32,371 nt of DNA. Source: an uncultured Lachnospiraceae bacterium (GTDB taxonomy: Bacteria; Bacillota; Clostridia; Lachnospirales; Lachnospiraceae). A model generated the notes under the pieces. It searched no databases, was not told the origin of the DNA, and saw nothing but the letters and a program-made list of their open reading frames with translations. The stretch is taken from contig CAJTXN010000021.1 of the NCBI GenBank assembly GCA_910583605.1, positions 1 to 32,371 on the forward strand, given 5' to 3'. The translations under genes and the position numbers were made by a program. Shown in pieces: positions 16,264 through 25,588 of the stretch. Each line of letters starts with the position of its first letter. Position 1 is the first letter of the stretch.

Positions 16264-19200
16264 TTAATGACGAATGGAGAAATATCGTGTTAATATTTCC
16301 TTAATATGATTGTATCGTCTGGCATAGGAATTCTCTACCCGGATCAGCTGCAGATTATGGTCCCGGCAGATTTCATTCTTTTTTCTGTCCCGTTCCCGGA
16401 CAACGGCATCCTCAAAATGCTCCTTTCCGTCCAGCTCGATGGCCAGTACCGGAATCTGCTGTCGGTTCAGCTGCTCATATACTACAAAATCAAATCGCCC
16501 GCTGTAAAACAGGTCGCTGTATGTATCATTGTTCTGAAATACCTGTGAGATCGCCACTTCCTTATGGACCACAAACCTGCTTTGGGATAACCACAGATTT
16601 TCCAGCGCATGATTCAGATTCTTTAAAAAGGCTTCCTCTGTGGCAGAACTGAAGGGTTTTACCCCTAATGCCCTGGAATTTGCCTTCTTCTGTGTCACCT
16701 GAGAATCTCCATTCATTTTTACATACCGGACCAATTCATATAAATCATCATCTCCGTCCTTCTGATGCAGTCTGGCCAGATTTTCGGTATTCGATAATAC
16801 GATTAATTTATCTTTTGCTCTGGAAGTCGCCACATTAATTAATTCCTTGTTGTTTTTTAACCATTCATAAGTACCTGCCTGTGTCTGCTCCGTGATAGCC
16901 GTAGAAAACAGTACCACGTCCTTTTCATCTCCCTGAAATGCGTGCACCGTCCCACAGGTCACATGCCCCAGAGCTTCCCTTCGGACGGCTTCTTCTATTA
17001 GTTTTTTCTGATTAACAAAAGGTGTTATTACTCCGATGGTCTTGTCCCGGTTCATTCTGGCAAAATTCAAAATTTCCTCCACCTCTGCCGGAGCCGTATT
17101 TTTATAATCCGTCTGACTGTTCTTTACATCGATATACATCAGCGGCTGTTCTTCCCTGCTTCCCGATTGAATCTGCAGTCTGGAATTATAATATTTCTGA
17201 TTATTAAACTCTATGATTTTCTTATGACACCGGTAATGATAGTGCAGTAAAATCTCATCACTGACAGCATCGCAGGCAAGATATGTTTTGTATATGGAAT
17301 TTTTCCGGTAATCATATTCCTCCGAAACATTATATCTTTTCCTCAGTTTCTGATTCACCATTTCATCCAGAAGAATTACCGGATTTAACTGTTGCGGGTC
17401 TCCCACCAGCATCAGACTTTCCCCGCGGATGATCGGAACCAGCGATACCGCCGTATTACACTGGCTTGCTTCATCCATGATAACCATATCAAACATAGGC
17501 TCCGGTTCTCCCAAGCGGTGGGCCGAAATGCAGGTAGTTGCCAGTATCGGGAAAATTCTCTGCAATTTTTTAATATTTTCTCTTTTACCCAGATATTTGT
17601 TAAACTCTTCCAATTGAACCTCTTCATCTTCCATCAGGATAATATTTTTTAATTCCTGATTCTTCGGTTCGTCCAGTCTCTTGATATATCTGGCGGATGT
17701 GAAAAACAGGTATTTTTTCAGTTCCTCCGTATCATCTTCTAAAAGAGCCAGAGCCTCTTCGTCCGTTATCGTCCCTGCTTCCCGGATTTTATTTTTTACC
17801 TGTTCCAACTGTCTTCCGCTTAAATCTGCCTGAAAAGGCAGCATCTGCATAGTTGGCTGACAGGTATTCTCAAATTCCAGCAGCCTGTTCAGAGTTTCTC
17901 CCCGCTCTTTCCAGTCCAGTAATTCCTCATAGCGTTTCAGCAGACTGGATAGTTTTTTAATCTTTTCAATCCTGTCCTCCCTTTTTCTGTCCAGCGTCGC
18001 CCCGTATATGGTAATACTCCTTGTCAGTTCATATATATCTCTCATATGCAGCAACGCTTCCCTGACCTTTTCGGTATTACCCAGACGAAGAATGGGAAAC
18101 GGAATCTTCTTTCCCCGATAACTGATTTCCAGCAGTTTTTCAACCACACCGTTAATCGGATGATTATTATAGGAAGCGAACAGTACTGTTTTTTCATTAA
18201 AAAATGCCGTCAGAATGGTATTGATTATGGTGTTGGTCTTTCCGGTTCCCGGCGGTCCCTGAATATAGGAAACCGGATATTTCATGGCATTATTGATAGC
18301 CAGAAGCTGGTCCAGATTTACCCGTTTATTGATCAGCACAATGGGATAGGCTTTGGTACGAACCGGACGGTTCAGTAAATCCCCGAAAAACGCCCGGACC
18401 GGAACCGTAATCTCATTTTTATTGTACATATTAATAATGGCCTCATATTCCTTATGTAAATCCAGAATAATATCCATACCCATTCCTATAATATAGGGCA
18501 TATCATCCACACCCATGACCTGTCTGTTATGCTTTGTCACACAGTCCTTGATTTTTTCCTGATTCCGTTCAAAGTCTTTCAGCAGCTCATAATCCTCTGC
18601 ATCCAGATATTTTCGTACACTCTCGGTTACTCCGTTCAGCTTATATTCCGTACAGATTGTAATTTCATCGTCGGGCCGCAATACCCTTTGCTTTACATCC
18701 AAATCCAGTTTTCGATAGGCCAGTACATACAAACCTTTTGCGGTATGAATACTGAGCACGTTCATGCCTAATTGCTGTATCCTCAGTTTTCCGCTGTGTG
18801 TTTCCTGTTTTTCGGTTTTAAACTGAAAATTTTTTACAATAAATTTAAACTGCTCATCACTTAATTCGTACATTTCTCCCGCTAATTTTTCCCGGTCCAG
18901 AAAGCGTACCAGTTCGAAATCAGAATAATAAGGAACGGTATCCATACGGTTGCACATTTCCAGATAATTCAGGATTTTTAAATTGGCTGCATTATCAAAC
19001 AGACTTTTATATTTATGGGGATTCAGATAAATGTCCTCTACCAGTTTCTGATTTACCGGACAGTATGATCCTTCCACAATATTGGAAAAAATAATGGAAT
19101 CGATATATATGGTATCAAAAGTACCGGTGGTATATTGTCCCAAATGCAGACCGTCCACGGCAAGCGTCCGCTTTCTCACATCCAGATTCCTGATTCCAAT

Positions 19201-19299
19201 CCAGTATTTAGTAACTTCATCTTTTTTGTTCCGGTACTCTATGCTCAGCCATTTGCCCTCATGTATGGCTCTGAAAATATCACGGTAAATAGTATTCAT
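16264..19299 (-). CDS. WYL-like / SF1 helicase / DUF2726-type nuclease fusion
   Basis: A 1011-residue three-part protein. Residues 1-80 (AIHEGKWLSIEYRNKKDEVTKYWIG) look like a WYL ligand-sensing module. Residues about 330-850 are a Dna2/Upf1-like SF1 helicase: Walker A QGPPGTGKTN near 348, MDEASQCNTA near 608, GDPQQLNP near 632, TVHAFQGDEKDVV near 786 and NVATSRAKDKL near 826. Residues about 915-1008 look like a DUF2726 PD-(D/E)XK-type domain (GRFDFVVYE, AIELDGKEHF, RDRKKNEICRDHNL). A promoter (19382-19409) and a terminator make it a single-gene unit. The likely role is nucleic-acid processing in defence or repair; this is inference. The WYL call is the least certain part. Confidence 0.85.
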   Translation of the reverse strand: MNTIYRDIFRAIHEGKWLSIEYRNKKDEVTKYWIGIRNLDVRKRTLAVDGLHLGQYTTGTFDTIYIDSIIFSNIVEGSYCPVNQKLVEDIYLNPHKYKSLFDNAANLKILNYLEMCNRMDTVPYYSDFELVRFLDREKLAGEMYELSDEQFKFIVKNFQFKTEKQETHSGKLRIQQLGMNVLSIHTAKGLYVLAYRKLDLDVKQRVLRPDDEITICTEYKLNGVTESVRKYLDAEDYELLKDFERNQEKIKDCVTKHNRQVMGVDDMPYIIGMGMDIILDLHKEYEAIINMYNKNEITVPVRAFFGDLLNRPVRTKAYPIVLINKRVNLDQLLAINNAMKYPVSYIQGPPGTGKTNTIINTILTAFFNEKTVLFASYNNHPINGVVEKLLEISYRGKKIPFPILRLGNTEKVREALLHMRDIYELTRSITIYGATLDRKREDRIEKIKKLSSLLKRYEELLDWKERGETLNRLLEFENTCQPTMQMLPFQADLSGRQLEQVKNKIREAGTITDEEALALLEDDTEELKKYLFFTSARYIKRLDEPKNQELKNIILMEDEEVQLEEFNKYLGKRENIKKLQRIFPILATTCISAHRLGEPEPMFDMVIMDEASQCNTAVSLVPIIRGESLMLVGDPQQLNPVILLDEMVNQKLRKRYNVSEEYDYRKNSIYKTYLACDAVSDEILLHYHYRCHKKIIEFNNQKYYNSRLQIQSGSREEQPLMYIDVKNSQTDYKNTAPAEVEEILNFARMNRDKTIGVITPFVNQKKLIEEAVRREALGHVTCGTVHAFQGDEKDVVLFSTAITEQTQAGTYEWLKNNKELINVATSRAKDKLIVLSNTENLARLHQKDGDDDLYELVRYVKMNGDSQVTQKKANSRALGVKPFSSATEEAFLKNLNHALENLWLSQSRFVVHKEVAISQVFQNNDTYSDLFYSGRFDFVVYEQLNRQQIPVLAIELDGKEHFEDAVVRERDRKKNEICRDHNLQLIRVENSYARRYNHIKEILTRYFSIRH

Positions 19300-19381
19300 G
19301 TTAAAATCCCTTGTGTTATTTAATATTTATTTATAATTGCTTTTTCTCGTAAAATTTTTAATGTCACATTCTATTACAGAT

Positions 19382-19409
19382 ATTTTAACATAAATAAATA
19401 TTTTTTCAA
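19382..19409 (-). promoter_or_regulatory. promoter of the helicase-nuclease gene
   Basis: On the minus strand TTGAAA (19409-19404) and TAAAAT (19387-19382) are separated by 16 bases, with a TG just before the -10 box (TGTTAAAAT). It lies 83 bases upstream of the start codon at 19299 in an otherwise AT-rich gap. Confidence 0.55.
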
Positions 19410-19483
19410 GCATTCTAATCTTTTCCTTCCGATCCCCGTAGCTTTATCCCGGTATATTTGTTTTCTCCCGGTGGTATAATCTA

Positions 19484-20827
19484 TTAATCTGCCTGATTTG
19501 CACTGATAAAATTCTTCTTATAAATTACATATGCCAGTCCCCCCGATATCAGTTCCGTAAAACTAAAGGCCAGCCAGACTCCTTCCGCCTCCATCCATCT
19601 GCTGAATATAAATGCTGCCGGTATAATGATCACAACATATCTTAATAACGAAATATATAACGACGGAACTCCTTTTCCCAACCCTTCCAGTGCGCCGGAA
19701 CAGGTTACGGAAACAGCCGAAACTATAAATCCTAAACTTATCATATGCAGGGCGGTCACGCCGATTCGCATCGTCTCTGTATTGGAAGTAAATAATCCGA
19801 TTAAAATTTCCGGCATAAGCCATGATAAAACGGTTCCCACTGCCATAACCATCAGGGTCAGATTCAGAGCCGTATGATATATCTTTTTTACACGCCCAGA
19901 CTCACCCGCTCCGTAATTATATCCGATCAACGGCCGTATTCCCTGGATAATACCGTTTGCCGTCAGATATATAAAGGTCTGCAGCTTATAATAAACCCCT
20001 AATACAAGAACATATTTTTCCGAAAATTCCGATAGTATTCCATTTAATGCTGAAATCATCAGAGAAGGCAATGCCATATTAAATGTGGCCGGAATTCCTA
20101 CCGAATATAATTTTGTAATCACATATTTATCCGGTCGTATACACTCCCGTCTTATTTTCACCGGTATCGGTCTTGCTATATAAAATAACAGGTATACAAA
20201 AAGTGAAACACATTGTCCGATTCCGGTTGCATATGCCGCACCTGCAATACCCATGGCCGGAAAAAAGCCGATTCCGAAAATCATCAGCGGGTCCAGAATA
20301 ATATTAACTATAAAACCGCACATCATACTGAACATGGATATCTTCATTCTTCCCACCGACTGAAAGATTTTTTCAAAGGATATTCCTAATGTAATGACTA
20401 CCGAAAATACAAACGCCCGATTGGAATATATTAATGCCGATTCTATAATCTCATTGTCTGATGTGAACATTCTTAAAAACCACGGCATTCCGCCAATACA
20501 AAGAACCGTCAGCAACACACCGTGTATCGTATTCAATATAATTCCCTGTGTTACCGCCTGATCTGTCCGGTTCCTGTCATCTGCCCCCAAATAAAAGGCC
20601 GCGTTTACATTGATTCCAATCCCGAATCCCACCGCAATGGCATTGATCAGGTTTTGTACAGGATATACAAGCGCCAGAGCCGTCATGGCCTCTTCACTTA
20701 ATTTCGCCACAAAAAAACTGTCAACAATATTATAAAGCGAATTGACAGCCATGGAAATCACCATCGGCAGGGACATGGACAATACTAATGGCAATACCTT
20801 CTTTTCACGCATAAATGTCTGATTCAT
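19484..20827 (-). CDS. MATE family efflux protein
   Basis: A 447-residue membrane antiporter with 12 predicted helices. The opening (VLPLVLSMSLPMVISMAVNSLYNIVDSFFVAKLSEEAMTALALVYPVQ) and the mid-protein IQGIRPLIGYNYGAGESGRVKK are hallmarks of MATE transporters (MepA/NorM type), which expel cationic drugs using Na+ or H+. The start at MNQTFMREKK has an AGGAGA site 8 bases upstream; 40 open upstream residues are rejected. It follows another, only distantly related, MATE gene on the same strand. A hairpin lies in its leader. Confidence 0.9.
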   Translation of the reverse strand: MNQTFMREKKVLPLVLSMSLPMVISMAVNSLYNIVDSFFVAKLSEEAMTALALVYPVQNLINAIAVGFGIGINVNAAFYLGADDRNRTDQAVTQGIILNTIHGVLLTVLCIGGMPWFLRMFTSDNEIIESALIYSNRAFVFSVVITLGISFEKIFQSVGRMKISMFSMMCGFIVNIILDPLMIFGIGFFPAMGIAGAAYATGIGQCVSLFVYLLFYIARPIPVKIRRECIRPDKYVITKLYSVGIPATFNMALPSLMISALNGILSEFSEKYVLVLGVYYKLQTFIYLTANGIIQGIRPLIGYNYGAGESGRVKKIYHTALNLTLMVMAVGTVLSWLMPEILIGLFTSNTETMRIGVTALHMISLGFIVSAVSVTCSGALEGLGKGVPSLYISLLRYVVIIIPAAFIFSRWMEAEGVWLAFSFTELISGGLAYVIYKKNFISANQAD

Positions 20828-20855
20828 AAATTTCTCTCCTTTTACAACAATAAAA

Positions 20856-20886
20856 GCCACACAACTACTGATGGTAATTGTGTGGC
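20856..20886 (-). promoter_or_regulatory. leader hairpin of the MATE gene
   Basis: Perfect 9-bp arms (GCCACACAA / TTGTGTGGC) enclose a 13-base loop 29 bases upstream of the MATE ATG. On the minus strand the stem is followed by TTTTATTGTTG and then the ribosome site. It could end transcription from the upstream MATE gene or act as an attenuator for the downstream one. Confidence 0.45.
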
Positions 20887-20951
20887 GAAAAAAGATTTCT
20901 CTTGAAAAATCCACTCCTAAAAAGGTTTTATGTTTATAAAATAACATATCC

Positions 20952-22313
20952 TTATCCGATTGTCAAATAATCCTTTGTCTGTTTATACTGCTTTTTAATA
21001 AAAAGCATTCCTGCCAGGTCCGCCAGAAACCAGCCGGCAGGAATGGACCACCAAATTCCCAGAACACCGATTGACGAAACGGAAGACAGCATATAAGCCA
21101 ATAAAACCCTGGTACCCAAAGAAATTATCGTCAGAACAAGAGACATTTCCGGCTTTTCAATCCCCCGGCAGAATCCGTACAGTAAAAATAAAATTCCGAT
21201 TCCGCAGTAAAAGCTGCCTTCAATTCTTAAATAATCCGCACCGATTCCTATAATCTCCGTCCGCCTGCCGGTCACAAAAAGCTGCATCAGATAAGGCGCC
21301 AGAACAAAAATAACCGCTGATACCATCAGGCAGAACGCCGTGGAAATCTTTACCGCCTGCCGTATGGCTTCCCTGACTCTCTCTTTTTTACCTCCGCCAT
21401 AATTCTGGGAAATAAAAAGAGAAAATGCATTGCCAAACTCCTGTGCCGGCATATAGGCAATGGAATCTATTTTTACTGCTGCCGCAAAGGCCGACATAAC
21501 TGCCGCCCCAAAGCTGTTTACCAACCCCTGTATCATCAGAATCCCAAAATTCATTACCGACTGCTGAACACATGCCGCCGTGGAATGACGTATGATTTCC
21601 GTCATGATTCCCTTACGCAATATAAAATTCTCCGGTTCCGGACGGAGTTCCGGTTCCCGGACCCATACATAGACCACGATACCAACACCGGATACCGCCT
21701 GTGCAATGACCGTCGCCAGGGCTGCACCTCCTACCCCCATGTTCAACGCTACCACAAATAAAAGGTCGAGTCCTATATTCAGTACCGCAGCAATTCCCAG
21801 AAAATACAGGGGAACAACGGAATTTCCAATTCCCCGCAGTAAAAAGGCAAAATAATTATAAAGAAATACAAAGAAAATTCCGCAGAAAATAATCCACACA
21901 TACTCCTTCATTAACCCATAGACCTCTGCCGGAACCTGCAGTACATATAAAATGGTATGAATCCCGGCAAACGCCAGACCGTTTATTACAATCGTGACAG
22001 CCGCAATAAACATAAAAGAGGCGGCCATGCAATCCTTCATTTTCTGTCTGTCATTTTTACCAAAACAGACAGAGAAAACAGCGCCGCTTCCCATACACAA
22101 TCCAATGATAATGGAATTCAAAAAAGTCATCAGCGTGTAGGCGGAACCTACTCCTGCCAGGGCATCCGAGCCCAGATAGCGGCCCACGATCAATGTATCC
22201 GCAATATTATAGCATTGCTGCAGAAGGTTTCCCAATATCATGGGGCCGGCAAATAACAGCATTGTTTTGGTTACACTTCCATGTGTTAAATCCTTTTCCA
22301 TGTCTGCTGCCAT
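20952..22313 (-). CDS. MATE family efflux protein (second copy)
   Basis: A 453-residue antiporter with 12 predicted helices. The phrases LLFAGPMILGNLLQQCYNIADTLIVGRYLGSDALAGVGSAY and QNYGGGKKERVREAIRQA are typical of the DinF/NorM-like MATE branch. It overlaps the start region of the methyltransferase gene upstream, so the two are translated from one message. A second possible ATG four codons in (MEKDLTHG) is better spaced from the AAAGGA site than the first, which touches it. It is not a tandem duplicate of the neighbouring MATE gene: the two proteins differ throughout. Confidence 0.9.
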   Translation of the reverse strand: MAADMEKDLTHGSVTKTMLLFAGPMILGNLLQQCYNIADTLIVGRYLGSDALAGVGSAYTLMTFLNSIIIGLCMGSGAVFSVCFGKNDRQKMKDCMAASFMFIAAVTIVINGLAFAGIHTILYVLQVPAEVYGLMKEYVWIIFCGIFFVFLYNYFAFLLRGIGNSVVPLYFLGIAAVLNIGLDLLFVVALNMGVGGAALATVIAQAVSGVGIVVYVWVREPELRPEPENFILRKGIMTEIIRHSTAACVQQSVMNFGILMIQGLVNSFGAAVMSAFAAAVKIDSIAYMPAQEFGNAFSLFISQNYGGGKKERVREAIRQAVKISTAFCLMVSAVIFVLAPYLMQLFVTGRRTEIIGIGADYLRIEGSFYCGIGILFLLYGFCRGIEKPEMSLVLTIISLGTRVLLAYMLSSVSSIGVLGIWWSIPAGWFLADLAGMLFIKKQYKQTKDYLTIG

Positions 22314-22999
22314 TCCTTTCTCTTTATTCCGTATACCCCTGCCTGAAGATTCGAAACCCAGAACACTTCTGCCGCATCAAATCCGGCTGATTTTAAAATC
22401 TCCAGATGTTCCGATAATGTAATCGGGAAATATGAAACACCAAAACGATTTATATGTTCCTCACATTCTTCCCGGGTTTTCCCCCGGTGCAACTGAAATG
22501 CCTTCCATTTTTCCAAACCAAGCTGCTTTCCTTCTTCACTGAATGGTAAAAAGTTCTCAAATCCAATATAGATTCCATTTTCATTTAAGGATGCATAATA
22601 TTTTTTCAACGCAAGAATCTTATCCTCCTTCCGAAGATAATGATTCACCATGACTGATGTGATAACATCAAACTCATTGACATACGGCAAGTCCAGGATA
22701 TTGCAGAGATTAAATTCCGATTTTGTTTCTCCAAACCGTTCTCTTGCTATTTCTATCATTTTGGACGAAGAATCTGCAAATACAAATCTCTTTATATCAA
22801 AGCCGGCAAATGCTGCTTCTGCCATTTTACCGGTTCCGCATCCCACATCCATCCAGGAGAGATTATCTGTTTTATATACCTTGAGCAGATTTATAATCTC
22901 CCTGTAAAAATCCTGATAATATGGAATCGTCTGCATTATTTTTTTGTCATACTCCGCCGAATCAAATGCGGAACAATTGTCATTTGCCTGATCGGACAT
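22286..22999 (-). CDS. class I SAM-dependent methyltransferase
   Basis: A 237-residue enzyme. Motif I is WMDVGCGTGKMAEAA (about residue 49), followed by an acidic strand end FVFADSSSKMIEIARERFG and a motif-IV-like NEFDVITSVMVNHYL. This is the methyltransferase type 11/25 fold common in small-molecule and tRNA methylases. The ATG has AAAGGAAG about 9 bases upstream. Its 3' end overlaps the MATE gene by 28 bases, so the two are likely co-expressed. The substrate cannot be deduced. Confidence 0.88.
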   Translation of the reverse strand: MSDQANDNCSAFDSAEYDKKIMQTIPYYQDFYREIINLLKVYKTDNLSWMDVGCGTGKMAEAAFAGFDIKRFVFADSSSKMIEIARERFGETKSEFNLCNILDLPYVNEFDVITSVMVNHYLRKEDKILALKKYYASLNENGIYIGFENFLPFSEEGKQLGLEKWKAFQLHRGKTREECEEHINRFGVSYFPITLSEHLEILKSAGFDAAEVFWVSNLQAGVYGIKRKEWQQTWKRI

Positions 23000-23100
23000 A
23001 TATACCGACTTCCTTTCTTCTACCTGATAAAAACTTCAATTTTCAACCATAGTATAGGGCAAAGCATTGTATTGGTCAACCGGGAAGGGCACGAAACAGA

Positions 23101-23140
23101 CCGGCTGCCTGCAAAACACTGTGGTTTTACAGGCAGCCGG
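23101..23140 (-). terminator. strong hairpin after the YbjQ-like gene
   Basis: The 17-base arms (CCGGCTGCCTGCAAAAC and GTTTTACAGGCAGCCGG) differ at one position and close a 6-base loop. The T-tract is short on the minus strand (TCTGTTTCG) and better on the plus strand (TTTCTTTT), so efficiency is uncertain. It separates the YbjQ-like gene from the methyltransferase gene. Confidence 0.65.
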
Positions 23141-23164
23141 CATTTCTTTTATCACATATTCATT

Positions 23165-23551
23165 TTATATAAATCTGACAGCTGTACCATACATCTGCAA
23201 ATAAAAATAAGCAAATCCATTCGTATCCATGTCAATATCCTGACGCATACAGATAATCGCATCAGCGCCAACCATTTCCCCGCGCTTTTTTAATTCTTCC
23301 GTAGCTACAAAGAATGCCTTTTCAAAATCGCTCTGTCCAACAGACCATTCTCCATACAAAAATCCCCAGTCCGAACGTTCTTGGGACATTGTTCCTTGTT
23401 TTTTCATACTGGCGATTTGGTCCTTATACTTTTTTACCAAAGAACTTAGCGCACTGCCAAACACCCCTTTGTTAGAAACTTGAAAATAAACAGGTCCTAA
23501 TATTTCATACTCCCTATTAATATCACCTGTGGTAACTAATACATTACTCAT
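23165..23551 (-). CDS. YbjQ/UPF0145-like small protein
   Basis: A 128-residue cytoplasmic protein. It opens with VLVTTGDINREYEILGPVYFQVS and contains FVATEELKKRGEMVGADAIICMRQDID, the two conserved parts of the YbjQ (heavy-metal-binding domain) family: an IVTT start and a GADA-(I/V)-x-x-(M/V)-R strand. Metal binding is known only by family name and is not shown here. The start at MSNVL has a GAGGAGGAG site; 20 upstream codons are open but run through the promoter. An unusually good promoter lies at 23583-23611. Confidence 0.65.
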   Translation of the reverse strand: MSNVLVTTGDINREYEILGPVYFQVSNKGVFGSALSSLVKKYKDQIASMKKQGTMSQERSDWGFLYGEWSVGQSDFEKAFFVATEELKKRGEMVGADAIICMRQDIDMDTNGFAYFYLQMYGTAVRFI

Positions 23552-23582
23552 ATTCTCCTCCTCTGTAGTATTTTTTTTATAT

Positions 23583-23611
23583 ATTATACCTGTACATATA
23601 TGTATTGTCAA
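23583..23611 (-). promoter_or_regulatory. perfect consensus promoter of the YbjQ-like gene with a palindromic spacer
   Basis: On the minus strand TTGACA (23611-23606), a 17-base spacer, then TATAAT (23588-23583): a full match to the sigma-A consensus. The spacer contains the perfect palindrome TACATATATGTA (23593-23604), a candidate repressor site. The start codon is about 32 bases further on. Confidence 0.85.
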
Positions 23612-23635
23612 GCCGTTTCATAAATAACATCAGGC

Positions 23636-24883
23636 TCATTTGTTCCTCATACATTTGAAAATATTTTTCGTACCTGCCGCTATTATCATAGAAACCGTAC
23701 CCGCAAACAGAAATACGGCAGACTCCCATCCCTCACATACTTCAAACAAGATACCATAAAATACGTTTCCAACGGGCTGTGCGCACATGGAGACGGTTAA
23801 AATGACTGCTATGACCTTTCCAAGTAAATTCGGAGGAGTTTCCTCCTGAATAAAAGACATCATTTGTACCGTGAAAACAGTTGAAAATACCATAATAACG
23901 AAACAACAAAGGGTCATTACCATATAATTTACCAGTCCCGATGAAAAGAGTATCAATGCCGTTCCAATCGGAAACACACAGGCGGCGCAGATAATAATTA
24001 AATTTCCCGCTTTTTGTATCCCCAGCTTTTTTGCAAAAATACCGGCTCCGATACCACCGGCCAGACCTCCGGCTGCCAGCGCCCCCTGTGAAAAACCATA
24101 CAACCGGTTTGCCTGCCCGGCATCTAATTGCAATACCTCTGTCACCATATATGGCAGTCCCACAACAATCATGGATGATAAAAACAAATTGATTCCGCAG
24201 GTAACCAGCACACCCTTTCCAAGAACCGGCTTTTCTTTTCTGATAAACCTGATACTTTCAGAAAAGTCATTTTTAATTATCTTCCATGCGCCGGCGCCGG
24301 AATCCTGTTTTATATAAGGTATTTTTATAAAAAGTTCCATAACGGAAGACAACAGGAAGCATAGAATGCCAATCCATAAGATAGGTTTTAATCCATATAC
24401 ACTGTACAGAATTCCGCCAAGAACAGGTCCCATTAAATTAGAAAATGAACTTACCGTATTGATGACGGAATTGGCCGCCATAAACTGATCAGGACTTACA
24501 AGCGCAGGAATACTTGCCTGTACGGAGGGCTGATATGCACCTGCGATTCCATATAAGATCATCATTGTAGCCGTCATCAAAAGTGTAAGATTTATGTTAC
24601 CCAGCAGCAGAGAAAAAGCCATAATAACTACCGCCGTAAAAAAATCCAGTATGACCATAATATTTCTTTTATTTACCCGGTCCGCAACAATTCCGCCCAA
24701 AGGTGATAAGATGATTGCCGGTATAATCGCAAAAGCCGTTACGGTTCCATAAAGGGAAGAAGAGCCTGTTTGATTCAGTAGATACAATGGCAGCGCAAAC
24801 CGGATAATGGCATTACCGAACAGGGAAATAATCTGACCGATAACAACCATCGTGTAATCTTTTGAAAATAACTTTTGATTCAT
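23636..24883 (-). CDS. MFS efflux transporter
   Basis: A 415-residue protein with 12 predicted helices. The loop 2-3 motif GGIVADRVNKRN is the MFS 'motif A', and the overall pattern (GNAIIRFALPLYLLNQTGSSSLYGTVTAFAIIPAIILSPLGG) places it in the MFS_3/EntS- and macrolide-exporter-like group. The ATG has GGAGGT 8 bases upstream, inside the end of the permease gene, so it is the last gene of the TetR-controlled export operon. A drug or siderophore substrate is likely from family but not known. Confidence 0.88.
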   Translation of the reverse strand: MNQKLFSKDYTMVVIGQIISLFGNAIIRFALPLYLLNQTGSSSLYGTVTAFAIIPAIILSPLGGIVADRVNKRNIMVILDFFTAVVIMAFSLLLGNINLTLLMTATMMILYGIAGAYQPSVQASIPALVSPDQFMAANSVINTVSSFSNLMGPVLGGILYSVYGLKPILWIGILCFLLSSVMELFIKIPYIKQDSGAGAWKIIKNDFSESIRFIRKEKPVLGKGVLVTCGINLFLSSMIVVGLPYMVTEVLQLDAGQANRLYGFSQGALAAGGLAGGIGAGIFAKKLGIQKAGNLIIICAACVFPIGTALILFSSGLVNYMVMTLCCFVIMVFSTVFTVQMMSFIQEETPPNLLGKVIAVILTVSMCAQPVGNVFYGILFEVCEGWESAVFLFAGTVSMIIAAGTKNIFKCMRNK

Positions 24884-24886
24884 ATT

Positions 24887-25588
24887 CTAAACCTCCATTC
24901 TTTCGATTCCTTTAGCAAGAAACCGATACATTCCGCCGGCAGCAAATATAGAACATACTCCTGCAGCAAAGGTGGTCATTACAATATGTCCCGGCATACC
25001 TGCAATGAAATTCGGGACAATACACACAATCAGCAGCGAACATATAACTGCAGCCATAACTGAACGTTTTATCCAGCCTACCGCAGCAGATATGATTCCA
25101 ATAGCGGAAGATATGATTCCGGATAACAAACCGGATAACAGCACCTGCAAAATAAAAGAACCCTCTGACGACTCTGGCATAATTCCAAATATTTTCGCTG
25201 TAAAATACATGATTCCCAGAACAGAAGTATTACTGATAAACACCGCCCCCGTGGTAATGCACAAAAGAATCATACATTTTACATTCAGGATTTTCTTTCG
25301 CCTGACAGGATATGTAAAAAGCATAACTGCATTTTTCCCGCAATACTCATCAACGATCATCCGGCCCCCGGCAACCGCCGAAAAAACACTGAAACAGGCA
25401 ATTGTCAAGGCTGTGGAAAGTGCGGATAATCCGCTCCACTCAGTGAACAGTTCCCCCTCCTGCGGTGTATAGACCCCCAGAAAGAGAAATAAAATTCCCA
25501 TTGCCTGCATACTTATGAATATTCCAAACACTGCCCACAGATAAGAAGACAGCCGTATCTTCATCATTTCAATTTTAAACAGATTCAT
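24887..25588 (-). CDS. BcrB-like ABC-2 permease
   Basis: A 233-residue membrane protein with six helices. The motif MLFTYPVRRKKILNVKC between helices 2 and 3 matches the LMFGYPIRRKQI stretch of the permease at 6611-7318, so both belong to one subfamily (bacitracin or lantibiotic-type). It starts one base before the stop of its ATPase partner ends, and is followed after 3 bases by the MFS gene. A three-part exporter operon with its own TetR regulator is the likely unit. Confidence 0.85.
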   Translation of the reverse strand: MNLFKIEMMKIRLSSYLWAVFGIFISMQAMGILFLFLGVYTPQEGELFTEWSGLSALSTALTIACFSVFSAVAGGRMIVDEYCGKNAVMLFTYPVRRKKILNVKCMILLCITTGAVFISNTSVLGIMYFTAKIFGIMPESSEGSFILQVLLSGLLSGIISSAIGIISAAVGWIKRSVMAAVICSLLIVCIVPNFIAGMPGHIVMTTFAAGVCSIFAAGGMYRFLAKGIERMEV

